Assembly: GCA_900708905.1 (NCBI GenBank) | Contig: CAADRB010000048.1 | Coordinates: forward strand, 83,925-147,924 | From: Hymenolepis diminuta | Lineage: Eukaryota > Platyhelminthes > Cestoda > Cyclophyllidea > Hymenolepididae | Direction of reading: 5' to 3' | DNA: 64,000 nucleotides | Shown: positions 48,516 to 59,129 of the stretch, one piece after another | Layout of the letters: each line of letters begins with the position of its first letter | How positions within the stretch are numbered: position 1 is the stretch's first letter | The notes under the pieces: model-generated | The model's input: only the letters and a program-made list of their open reading frames with translations | What the model was told of the DNA's origin: nothing | Databases searched by the model: none | Translations under genes and position numbers: made by a program

Positions 48516-48939
48516 ACTTTATCAAAATAAATTATTCAATTGCCTGTAACTAATTTTTTTCGAATGGAAGGTCGCGTAGTTTCGTCAATTTACGAACGTC
48601 AAGTCTGATTTAGCGCAAGAATCTTTTCTTTATTGAGGTATTGATTAAGACCTGAAACGGGAAGTTCTAAACAAAGATGTTGAATTCTATTAAATTTCAG
48701 TGAACACTTTGATAATATACAGTAGTAATTAAGTGTCAGTATTTTGATTTAGTCCTTTAGAGAACTTCCTATGTTGGATATGAATAACTGATATTTTCAA
48801 TCGATTTTTAAAAGAAACCGCTATTTTTCAGAAATCTCAATCCAAGTTGAACCAGAAGTCAGTTAGCTTGATTTTTTAATGTACTTGTCTGATAATTTAT
48901 TTGACAGCTTTCATTTGGTAAATGACAAAATGGTAAGCC

Positions 48940-49045
48940 TATGATCACGAGCTGTTGGCGTAGCGGTCGCTATCTACTAAATTTGTAATCACAGATTCGT
49001 TGCTCATCGGCTCTAATCCAGTTAACCCCCTAATGGTCAAAAGGG
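48940..49045 (+). repeat. tRNA-like / SINE-like fragment
   Basis: GAGCTGTTGGCGTAGCGGTC followed by ACAGATTCGTTGCTCATCGG resembles a degenerate Pol III A/B-box head of a tRNA-derived SINE. No tRNA cloverleaf could be drawn. Confidence 0.3.
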
Positions 49046-49844
49046 TTGGAAAAGGTTCTTATCAGTAATATATTGATCTGCTTAAGATAACTGTTGGAAA
49101 ATGCTTGCTTTCGAAGGTTTTTATATAAAAGAAGTCCATATTTTCACCAAAATAACTATCCGATGCTTTATTTTCCATCTCTTTAATCTCCACTTAAATA
49201 TCGCTCTCTCGTTTGGACCAATCTCTTTACATTACAGTAATAAAATGCAGAGAATACAAACTAACATGTGCCCTATTCTGATAATATGGGTTTTGATCGG
49301 TTTGGACTTGTAGCCCGTGTAATCGATAAGGAAATCTAAGCGTCTGTCGCATACTGGAAGAGTGGATCATATCAAAAAGCTTGAGACAAACCTTATGAAC
49401 AAACTCCTGATAATTTAAAACTAATTCAAAATCCTTAATGACTGAATGAGAAGTAACCACCTCTTAAGAGCGATTCTGAATCACAGTTGATTATGTTCAC
49501 AAATTTTAGTTTTCAGGGCTTTAAACCAATTTTAAGAGGTTCCATTCAATCAGAAATGACTGCCAAATCAGGAGACCAGTGTCAGTGAGAAGCGAGCCTT
49601 ATGCAGAGAATGAAATTACAAATTATCCGGTAGGAACTTAACTTAATATTAGTCGGAATGAAAGGTCATAACAAGGTATCTACAGTTCGGATGCATACAG
49701 CAGAAATTGTCCCCATTTTTATCTAAATATTTGATAAGACAGTTCAAATGAAATACAATCAAACAAAACAAAACAAACAACAAAATTGTACAACTGGATA
49801 TCGATTTCGATAAGACCATATGCACCAATTCATACCTTTCCACG

Positions 49845-50200
49845 TCCTAAGTGTGCTATGGTATTTTTATGAGTTACGAACTAAGAACGCGAAATCTATC
49901 AACCCCCTTATCTTATCTCAAAAAGTCCTCTTTATCCCAACCCGGATTCCACTATTTCAGAACTAACGCCTTTTACCTGCCTTCCAGGTCCAATACCTCC
50001 CCATGCTCCTCCCTTTCCTTCTCTCTCTTTTCACAACTTTTATCCAATTTGACTCTTGGCCTTCTCGCTTGGGAAAGGCCGTATCTTGTTAGCCTTTTTC
50101 GGATAACTAAGGCCTCCCATTATTTCCCATTGGGGACAACTCTAATCCCCATTTGATCGACATCTTAAAGTAGCTTTATTGACGGAATTAAATGATATGT
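49845..50200 (+). repeat. LTR-like repeat family B, copy 3
   Basis: AACTAAGAACGCGAAATCTATCAACC is matched by AACTAAGAATGCAATATC-type sequence at 52880. CTTGGGAAAGGCC is matched at 53080. The end TCTTAAAGTAGCTTTATTGA is shared with 34188 and 53507. Confidence 0.45.
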
Positions 50201-50618
50201 GAAGATTGCAGATATTTAAAGGCACTTTTCCCTCTCAAGTTATGCATTCCACATAGCCAGGAATCAGAATGAATAAGGAATATTTTGTTAATGAACTTAC
50301 TTAAGAGGGATAGCGGGGTAAAATCTTTCCCTGTAAGAGCTCGGGTATAATTACATGGGAAATTTAACATAACCTACTAGTCATGATTAATGGTCAATAG
50401 ATCTTCATAGCAATGCAAAAATGGACCTTCGTTACATCATGGGCTATCCCGATTAACATGCGGATGGGGATACATAAGAAAGATTGATCAAGTTCCTCTT
50501 TAGGTATAAAAATCTGAGGGTTCTAATTATTCGCACAAAGTTGTAATTCACGGAAGTCCAGTTTCTGTCACCACGGTCTGTGTCCATTAGAAATTGTTAG
50601 GGTACAGTTGACTCAAAC

Positions 50619-50668
50619 TCAGAGAGGGAGGGAGAGAGAGAAGGAGGGAGAGAAAGAGGGAGGGAGAG
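50619..50668 (+). repeat. (GAGGGA)n purine tract
   Basis: Interrupted GAGA/GAGGGA microsatellite of about 50 bp. Confidence 0.75.
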
Positions 50669-51304
50669 TGATAAGATGGGAATATAGTTACTCCAGGACG
50701 TCTTATGAACTCTGTTGTATTTTTACGATTAGGAAGGAGTTGTCAATCAAACACTTGACTGAAGTAAAAGTTCTTCAGGCTGGTGCTCACCTGTAACTAT
50801 TTAGGCTCTGAATATTAAATGACATTCTAGATTACGTGGCGGGAGAATCACCTTTATTTGTAATAGCAAGTATCAAACACAGTAGAAGGCCTTTTAGTAA
50901 ATTGACAAATTAAAATTTTATTAACTCTTTAAAGATTTGAAAAAAGTTATCAAATGGAACGAAATTCAAAGAAGTGGGCAAAATTGGAGATTTAAAATAG
51001 AATTCCAAAGAAACAAGCAGAAAGCCATCTTTCAATCACTTTGAGTTAACATTAAGCCCGCATAACTACAAAACTTAAGTGTTCAAATAATATTAAAGAA
51101 TAATACTTATTGTTTTAATTAGTAGTTTGGAAAATCGTATAAGTAAAACAGGGTAAAGCTCAATACAGAAGTTAGATAACAGTTACGAAAACAGCTTGAA
51201 GGCTGAGGAAAAAGTCATGGAAGAACAGGACAGAGATAGAATTTTAGTTATTAGAGAACTAAATAGGATGATCAATTCAATCTCTGACTGTCATATAATA
51301 CGCT

Positions 51305-51545
51305 AAGCCCATTTTCGGAAAGCGTTTTTCAATACACATTGTGGGTATGAAGTATCACCGTGAAGCCTTTCTGGTGAAAGACGCGAATTCAGCCACCTTC
51401 TATATCAGCTGGACCTAATCAGTGTGATTGGCCTGTCTGCTCACTGGGTCTGCGCCGATGGGAACCGAACCTGTGACTTCCGACATGGCAGATGAGAACG
51501 GTGGCCAATGCTCCACCCACACACTATGGCCATTATAAATGATTG
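51305..51545 (-). repeat. SINE-like element, minus-strand copy
   Basis: On the minus strand it opens GTGTGTGGGTGGAGCATTGG, continues GTCGGAAGTCACAGGTTCGG with TTCCCATCGG (a B box), and ends GAAAAACGCTTTCCGAAAATG. It matches the 3' end of the 39200 copy. It sits right beside the mariner relic at 51574. Confidence 0.5.
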
Positions 51546-51573
51546 GACAAAATTTTATCAAAACCGAATAATA

Positions 51574-52536
51574 CACACTGCGAAAGGTATCTGAGGCCAC
51601 CTATATTTTCGTGATTTAAACTAATCCGATAATAATTAATGCATTTGTTGTATCGGAATATCTCATGCCAGATACTACTATAACTGATGAAATGAAAAGG
51701 CGCGCTATAAGAGTGTCTATAAAAGAGAAAATTGTAAAATTTCTACAAGCTGCCGGATCTTTCGTTTGAGAAATTAGAAAGGAGCTGATGAATGAAAACA
51801 ATGTAAAGGAATTGGCCTCCACGAGCACTGTCAACGCTCTGACTGACCCACTCACTCAGAACACGTGAGTTTCTGAGGAGAGTGGACGGCATGGCATGAT
51901 AGACAAAAATTCTGGGAATTCAATGCCCGACATCTTGCCGAAGATCTTCAAGTGTCTAAATGAACAACAATATATAAAGAACATTGTTCATGAAGTCCTC
52001 GGATACAAATCATACGCTGTTAGGCAAGGTCGTCAGTTTATGTGAACAAAAACAATCCAGAAGAATCGTTTAATGTGTGCAAAAGGACCCTTAACGAAAT
52101 TGAAGCACCCAGAAGAAGAAGAGCGTCTTTGGTTTTTCTCCGACCAAGAAAACATCCATCAGGATCAAACAGTCAATGGAAGAAATGACAGGTGGCTGGC
52201 TATGTGCGGGTGGAGCCCATTGCAGTTCCGATTGTTATGCATGTGCACGAAGGTTCCAGCAACAATGATGATTTTCAGTGTTGTTAGCAGTGAGGGAGGG
52301 ACACATCATGACACCTCTATTTTTTCCACAGAGGTTTAGAGTCAATGCAGATGCAGATGCCTATGTGGAGACTCTTCAAACCATGGTTTAATTATATATA
52401 TACATATAGTATTAAATCTAGGTTTATATTATGTTTATTTATTTAGTTATAAGAAATTGTAAGTTCCAACGATGAGCAGTTTCGTTTTGTCCTTCTAAAA
52501 GTGCGTAAGGTGTCCTCAGATGCCTTACGCACCCTG
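51574..52536 (+). mobile_element. mariner-family transposon, internally deleted copy
   Basis: Ends read CACACTGCGAAAGGTATCTG (left) and, on the opposite strand, CAGGGTGCGTAAGGCATCTG (right), each next to TA. The interior carries transposase remains on the plus strand from about 51692 (MKRRAIRVS-like start) through VNADADAYVETLQT at about 52365. The catalytic C-terminal third that is present in the 5507-6870 copy is missing, so the element is 963 bp rather than 1364. It is in the opposite orientation to the first copy. Confidence 0.8.
51692..52390 (+). pseudogene. Truncated mariner transposase
   Basis: The plus-strand remnant has in-frame stops (TTTCGTTTGAGAAATTAG), a frame 52073-52339 with GCGWSPLQFRLLCM-type frameshifted sequence, and the string coding for RVNADADAYVETLQT, after which the sequence diverges. 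It is non-functional. Confidence 0.75.
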
Positions 52537-52769
52537 TATAATCTTAAAATTTTTAAATAACAGAAAATAAATTTTTCACAAAAAATATTATATAAAATGT
52601 AAACAACAGGATGTACTTTTAGGATAATTGAAAGTGTTTACAATAAATAGAGGATATTTGAGTTAAAAAGCCTCAACAATTTTAAGCTGAATCGGAAATT
52701 CAAATTCGAACTTAATTGGAATTAACTAAAATAGGGGGACCAGATTTTTCCGATTCCGATATTCACCTC

Positions 52770-53045
52770 CCCTCTACCTTCAATGTATAGCCTCGCCCTC
52801 TGACTCACAGGCTCGCTCGGTCTATGTATCAGGCACAAACTGGCTCATATCAATGTCCTAATTGTCAGTTACACGTCGACAAACTAAGAATGCAATATCT
52901 ATCAACCACCTTATTGTTCACAATACCGCCTGTTCCTCATAACCTGGGTTGTCCTCGCTCAATACTGACGTCTTCCTCTTTCCAATTCCTCTTCCTACTC
53001 CATCTTCCTTTCCACTCTTATTCATTTCCAGTTGTCTAATAAAGT
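52770..53045 (+). repeat. LTR-like repeat family B, copy 4
   Basis: Contains TGTCCTAATTGTCAGTTACACG (compare TTTGCCCTAACTGTCAGCTG at 33276), CTAAGAATGCAATATCTATC (compare 49890) and a possible poly(A) signal AATAAAGTC at 53038. Confidence 0.4.
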
Positions 53046-53059
53046 CATGGTGATACTTA

Positions 53060-53500
53060 ACTTTTCGTCCTCTCACTTGGGGAAAGCTCAATGTGTTCCA
53101 TTAGCTTAAGGAAGATCAATAATTTTATGAGGCCACTGTTGCAGTTAATGTTGTGCAGAAAGGGTGAATAGTCACCAGTCTGTTGAGCTAACAAAATGTA
53201 TTGAATGAACCAGAATGAGGATTGGAGAGAGTAAGAGAGGAGATGAGGAGAAAGCGTACAAAAAGATAAGTGACAAGCATGTGTCTGCGTGGATGCGAGT
53301 AGAACTGCAAGGACAGTTTGCATGAGCCACTTGGGCAAGGACACGCATGAGGGTACGAGTGCAGATGTACTTTTAAATGAGACGGGACAGAATAAAGGAG
53401 AATCGATAAACCTGTCTAGACATGACAGATAGGTGTTGTAGCCATCGGGAACTAAAAGATGCGAACAAAGATAATTTTCAACAATGTACCGGGTCATCCT
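53060..53500 (-). repeat. LTR-like repeat family B, copy 5 (inverted)
   Basis: On the minus strand it matches 33640-34030: TGTCATGTCTAGACAGGTTTA, AAAAGTACATCTGCACTCG, CCCAAGTGGCTCATGCAAAC, ACACATGCTTGTCACTTATC. An open minus-strand frame (146 codons) parallels the 33560-33985 frame, reflecting the shared repeat rather than a gene. Confidence 0.55.
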
Positions 53501-53539
53501 TCATCTTAGAGTAGCTTCCTTAACGCGATTAAAGCTATT

Positions 53540-54555
53540 TGATGTTTGATAACATTCATTACATTCTGTCAAGATGGGAATATAATTATGAATAATTATT
53601 AAATATTAACGATTAAACCATAAATTGTTAATGTGAACTAATTTGAATTAAACCATGCTGTAAAAATTTCGAATTTCCGCCGTAACAACGAGAACTTGTG
53701 TTTTTCCTTCTTCCTGGTTGAGATATCACCTTGGAGGTCGCAAAACATTCTTCTAGGAAACTTCAGCTGGATTGTAATTAACTTCTACGCACATTGAATA
53801 AAAGTGTTTCCAATACTACTTCTGAGTAAAGGAAATATTTATATTGTGTTATGAGCAAGCTTTTGCCATCTTTGATTAATATTGATTGGTCACTCATATC
53901 TCTCTGTTCCATATATGATAAAGAAGCTTATTTGAACATGATAATTTGTTATTTAAATATAATTTGCTGATTTTTTAAGTTAATTAGACCAGTAGAGATG
54001 GAGGAATTCATTTATCAACATCGTCAGTATTATAGATCGATTATGCTTTCTCACAGTAACTTCCGTTGAAGGAAATGTTAACTTGCTATTAATGATCGTC
54101 TTGAGCATCAGCTGCATTTGGTGGTATTTTTGACATTGATTCCAAAACCGGTTTGCGATTATTTAGACGAATTGAAGAACTTGACATTGCTGGATATCAT
54201 TTTGTTTCTTAAAGTAAAAGTATTCTTCCTACGACAGACTTCAACGATTATCAAATCTACCGTCACGATTCAGTATAACACCAGCGGATTATTAATTTAT
54301 TTTACAACCATTTTTCTAGTCAATATTAAACAAATTTTAATCCGCATTGTAATTTTTCCGTAAAAATTTTCGTCTAAAGTACAAAGGACCAACTGGCCCG
54401 ATCTTAAGGTGACATCCACAATCATGTTTAAAACTTATGACCCTTCCCCCGTATCGCTCGGGTACTTATTATTTTTGCCTCGGATCTTGTAGGGTGGAGT
54501 TTGGCCTTAACTCTCCTACGGTCATGGAAGTTTTGAAAACATTCTTTCAGTCTAT
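53540..54555. other. Intergenic, no gene seen
   Basis: AT-rich sequence upstream of the 54605 gene, without supported features until the TATA box. Confidence 0.5.
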
Positions 54556-54564
54556 GCACAACTC

Positions 54565-54571
54565 TATATAA
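54565..54571 (+). promoter_or_regulatory. TATA box of the 54605 gene
   Basis: TATATAA lies 40 nt before the ATG, again the cluster's spacing. Confidence 0.7.
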
Positions 54572-54604
54572 TCGGTGAAGGGGGCGGAAAGGTTAGGAGG
54601 AAAG

Positions 54605-57600
54605 ATGAAGCCACTCGCCTTATTCGCTTTTCTCATACTTTCTCTCTGCGCTACAGCATTCTTCTCGTTGGTGAGCATATTACACTAATTTCGTCTTTAT
54701 CTTTTCACTAATTACTCCTTTATCTATAAAATAAGTTCATTAGTTAGATGTATTGGAGAAGAGAGAGGGAGGAAGTGGCCTAAGGAAAACTTCTCCTGTT
54801 TATTATTGAGCTCACGCTGAAGATAATATGTTAACATGTACGTACTATTGTTGGGTATCCATTAAGGTTATTCAGTTTTCTTTTTTCCCCAAACCATTTC
54901 GAAGAAAGATTAGATTAAATGTCGTAGTTGAGAATTACGTGTGGATAGTTGACTATTTAGATAACCCTTATCTGTTTAATACTTTAAGTATTCACAATAA
55001 AGTGTTTGAAGTCGTTAGAATTTATTGAATAATGATATTCTGATTCCTTGCTCTTCAATAGGGCTGCTTTAATTTGCTTACAATCCATATATGGAAGCAT
55101 TTTTATCGATTTTCTGACGTATCTCAAAAGTCTTAGTTACACAGAAGGCAGTTTGTGTTAACTTGTCCTGACCTGAAAGGTCCTTCAGCATAACGTTTTT
55201 GCCTTGTTCATTATTCTCTTTTCAGTCACTCTGGAATACGTTCTTAGCTTGTCCAGTTTCCCAGCGTCTTCCTTTAAATTATTTAACGTTTTATGTTATT
55301 TCATAATTAAAATTAGCTCTTTTCTGTGTATACGACTCTTTCCTGACTTCGTACTTCTTGTTAGAACTATGGATGTTTAATACTACAGCGTCAAGGATAC
55401 TTCCTATTTAGGAAATGAAATATCTCATTCAAATTCGCTGTTATATCATAATATATTAGCCAGTGCTACTTCCTTTTGAACTCTTATCGATGCTTCTCTA
55501 AATATCTTCGATGCCCTTATCAGTGAATGTAACTCGTTGGAATGTTTCTCCTTTCCTCATCATCCAGCAAAATTTAATATCGATATTCAAAATCTCAGCT
55601 TAATAGCATATCCAACTCATACTGAAATGAGGGGTTTTCTTTTTGGATAAAAGTACGCCTTTTTTGACTGACAACAAACATAACTGGGAAAAATGTAAGA
55701 GGTCAGGTGCAGACAGTGGCTCAAATCGGCTCTTGATCGATTTAACGTAGAGAATCAAGTAGTCTAAAGTCAACATCATTACATTCCAGTTGATTTTTGA
55801 ATGCTTACTTGCCTTATAATGCCGGAAATAGTGAAATTTTCCGTAGCCACCAAGGTGTTCGAAAGTCCGATAGCATTAATTCAGAGAATATTTCGCATTT
55901 GGAGCGTTTAATAAAGACAACGATTTTTTTTCCATCCGTAGATTCTCCATATTTCGCATCATCATAGCAGGACGTCTATTTTCTGAAATCTAGGTAGTCG
56001 GACTAAGTATTATTTGAATATGAAATTGGATTAAATTTGCCAATGATATATGCGGAATTTCCCATTACAAACTGAACCCTTAGGATTGTGAAACACTTAA
56101 AGAAATTTGTAGCGGATGCTACACAAATAGGCTCTTGACCAATTCTTTGTAAGCATCAAAGATGTTCAACTAATTGGAGACAAGCACAATAAGTCTCTAG
56201 CAGAGTCCACTAATATAAATTGCCCCTAAAGAGTAACATAGACTACATCAAAGAAATGAGAAGACAGAAGATATGGAGAGGAGAGAGTTTACTGCCAAAA
56301 TTAGTAATTACGGATACAAATAACGCTATGCTGAGGGAATGTTGATCACTGATTACCTGGAAGGTCTCTGCATACATGTCCGTGGTTGCTCGATACGTGA
56401 CTGATTGCATGACTGAACTTTCCAGCATGTTCTAAGACGCGAAAGATCCCTTTGTTCAGCTCTGGTAGCGTAGCGAACTGCGCAAGTTCAACCAACACTA
56501 TCCTGAAATATGGTAGACTAAGATTCATTCAATTAAAGAATATTTTATAAGTAGTATTAAAATCATGCACACATTAAAACACAAATGTTTACATCTTTCG
56601 CATTTGTTATTATCAGTGATTTCTTCAATTATTCATTATTACTCCAAAACTGATAATTCTGGGGAGTTTAATTTCTTGAAAATTTCATCCTGAACACTTC
56701 GAAGTTTTGGGTTTTCTTTACAATTTCTTCTTCTTCTTCTGCAAGAGGATATGCAACCGTAAGATGGAAGTTAGATAACCGCATGATTGTTGAAGTTTTG
56801 AGAACAGTTGAATTGTTTTGCAACGTGATAGAATTTGCTCAACAATTATGCACGCTTGAACAATTATGATCGTTTCACAGAATATTTTGGAATGTAATAA
56901 AATATCAAAGATGGAATTCGGATAGGCGATGTATTAACAAACTATTTTTAAAGCCCTTGAATTGTATTCATTAACTTAAAAAGATTACCCGTCGATTGAA
57001 AATTTATGTATTTTTCTCTATGTAGCCGGCCCTCGATGCCAAAATCGACGAATACTTGGTAAAAACCCATTCGAAGAGAAGCCTAGATGAAGATCGTAAG
57101 TACTGAGCTTTGTCCGCAACGTAAATATTTTCTAGTTTTGAAAGCTGCAAAGCAGCATATCTACAAGAGCATTGACCAAGTTTTCCAGTTGGTTCGCGAG
57201 TGTAAAGAGCGTGGTATTGCCGCATCCGATTGTGAAATGGTTGCAATCGCCAAGGTCGACAAAGATCGAGAAGGAGACAGTCGCAGTCAGGGAAGATACG
57301 GTGAGCAAGACCCAACAAATGACCCAAATCAACAACAGCAATCCTTTAGTAATAGCCACAACGGCAGAATTCAACAGATCGGGTATCCCAGTCAGCCGAA
57401 TATACAAACTCAACCCCACGTAGAGTCAAGATTTGAGTTCACTGAAAGACCAAATCCGCGAAATGACGAAGGACAAGGAGATCCACGGACGCTTCAGTCT
57501 TATTCAAACCCCCAAGCACCTTTCTCTGAGAAACCACGGAGTATAGTAGATCTATCCCATCCTTTCCAGAGAGATCGAAGCGGCTTAAATGGCAATCCTC

Positions 57601-59123
57601 AAGATCTGACTAGGCCGTGGTCCGAGCAACAGCAACCTTCAAATAATTACCAGAGGTCACCACCTGTCAGTGGTCCTTCTGCTGGATTCATGAGAAGAGA
57701 TCAAGTAAGTGCTCAAGGGTTACATAAACCATATGCACCACGTCCAATACCTTATTACAGAGATCAACAACCCCCCTATGATCCTCACAAACCACACCTT
57801 GCAATCGATCCACCCGTGGGTTCCTTTGGACAAAATCCGTACTCTGCATATCCTCAACCAAGAGACAGTCGGTATTTGAGCGACCCGAATAGGGCTCAAA
57901 TCGCTAGTGATCCCGCTGAAACAGTCTCGGGAAGAAATTCCTATTCAGGATATCAGAGTTCTTTACCTACTGGCCACCAAAGATTAGCAAAACCGTGGTT
58001 CCCACGGCCAACCTATTATGGGGAGCCTCAAATCCCTAGTGACCATAGTGAAACACTCATAGGACCCAGGTACCATGGACCTGTACCTCTTTCTGGTCTA
58101 ACCTCACCAGTTTCCGGTCCAGGAGTTCAGCCGCCACATGAAGATAGAAGATATCACCACTTGTCTGGGATGGCATCACATGAAAGAACCGCGGTCCCGC
58201 CTGGAAAAGAGCAGCCAAACGCATTATCAGGAACTGAACCAAGGTTTGAAAGTGTTTACGTATCGGCACCGGCCTATGACAGATCGTCAGTTAATGAATA
58301 TCCAAGGCCTGCAACTCCTCAAGCATTTGATCCTCGGGTCAGTGCTCAAAGTGGGATCAGAGTTCAAGATGGAGTCAGCAATATTGAATTACTGAGAGGT
58401 ACACCGGTTACTGATATACCAAGTAAGAATTTTATGAATGCATCGAGTCAACAAGATAGTCATCAGGTTACTCTTTCTACTCCAGACGTTTATCAGCGTT
58501 CATTACCTGCAAATTTAGAGGCTAGGATTTATAAAATCCCAATGAACTCATCAGGGATAGCAGTACTACCCACAGAAGATCCGTCATCTGCTAAACTAAA
58601 TATAGACCCTAATTTTAACATTTCGAGATCTCCAGATGGTACTTTGAATATTCATACTGGAGGAAAGGTTTATCAGATTGATCCATCAAAAATGCTCAGG
58701 GCTCGTACTGGAGGTAAGTGGGAGTCAACAGAGTATGAAGAACTCCAAGTTGCTGTTCCTGACATCTCATCAAAACCTCCCCCTTCATTAGAAGGCGCGG
58801 GAGAGCTTCCAAACTTAGATGAACCATACAGCCAAGACGGCAAGAACGTCACCATTGATTCAACTAAGATGCTTACTGCTCGAACTGGAAGAAAGGCGAA
58901 GGTATCACAGGAGGGGATAAATGTTCAGTCTGACCCAGCAACACACGACGATGAAAGTGTGAATCCTGATCCCACTAAATCTGAGGACGCCGAAGCGGAA
59001 GGTTCCGAAGCTAACTCACTCAGGACTCGTGCAGTTAGAAGCGCAGAAGCTGAAGACGAAGTTCAAAAAACTGATAAAGAAACTCAAGTCAGCCCAGATG
59101 TAGATATGCAATTTGAAGAATAA
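54605..59123 (+). CDS. Large secreted Pro/Gln/Tyr-rich repetitive protein (707 aa, three exons)
   Basis: Exon 1 (54605-54670) encodes MKPLALFAFLILSLCATAFF and SL, a signal peptide. Intron 1 is 2355 nt and phase 0. Exon 2 (57026-57095) encodes PALDAKIDEYLVKTHSKRSL and DED. Intron 2 is only 40 nt (GTAAGT...TTTTCTAG, phase 1). Exon 3 is 57136-59123. Residues about 40-100 are the only fold-like part: amphipathic, with DLLKAAKQHIYKSIDQVFQL, two Cys and a KR site. Residues about 100-480 are Pro/Gln/Ser/Tyr-rich and repetitive, for example RAQIASDPAETVSGR versus EPQIPSDHSETLIGP, 44 residues apart. The C-terminal part repeats YQIDPSKMLRARTGGK as VTIDSTKMLTARTGRK, 59 residues apart, and then becomes acidic (ending DVDMQFEE). 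There is no membrane anchor, so it is probably an extracellular structural, mucus or gland protein. The family is not recognised. If intron 2 were retained, translation could only start at the internal ATG 57087, without a signal. Confidence 0.85.
54671..57025 (+). other. Intron 1 of the 54605 gene
   Basis: A 2.4-kb AT-rich intron from GTGAGC to CTATGTAG. It contains an inverted LTR/TRIM-like fragment at about 56100-56230. No extra exon was supported, although small exons would be hard to see. Confidence 0.65.
56100..56230 (-). repeat. Solo-LTR / TRIM-like repeat, copy 3 (fragment, inverted)
   Basis: The reverse complement ends TTTGTGTAGCATCCGCTACA, identical in its last part to the end of the copy at 20940-21295. 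It also contains ACTCTGCTAGAGAC where that copy has ATTCTGCTAGACGC. Confidence 0.55.
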
Positions 59124-59124
59124 A
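59119..59124 (+). terminator. AATAAA overlapping the stop codon of the 54605 gene
   Basis: GAATAAAAG: the TAA stop (59121-59123) lies inside an AATAAA hexamer. If it is used, cleavage would follow about 20 nt later and leave almost no 3'UTR. No better AATAAA was seen in the next 150 nt. Confidence 0.4.
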
Positions 59125-59129
59125 AGATT

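Larger units (their letters stand above)
47860..51290. other. Intergenic, repeat-bearing, no gene seen
   Basis: Contains family C repeat copy 2 (48400-48515), a SINE-like fragment (48940-49045), family B-type repeat (49845-50200) and a purine GAGGGA tract (about 50619-50668). No host coding sequence was supported. Confidence 0.5.

Noticed and set aside
48940..49045. Possible tRNA gene
   Set aside because: A/B-box-like words are present but no cloverleaf with matching acceptor stem can be drawn; better explained as a SINE fragment.
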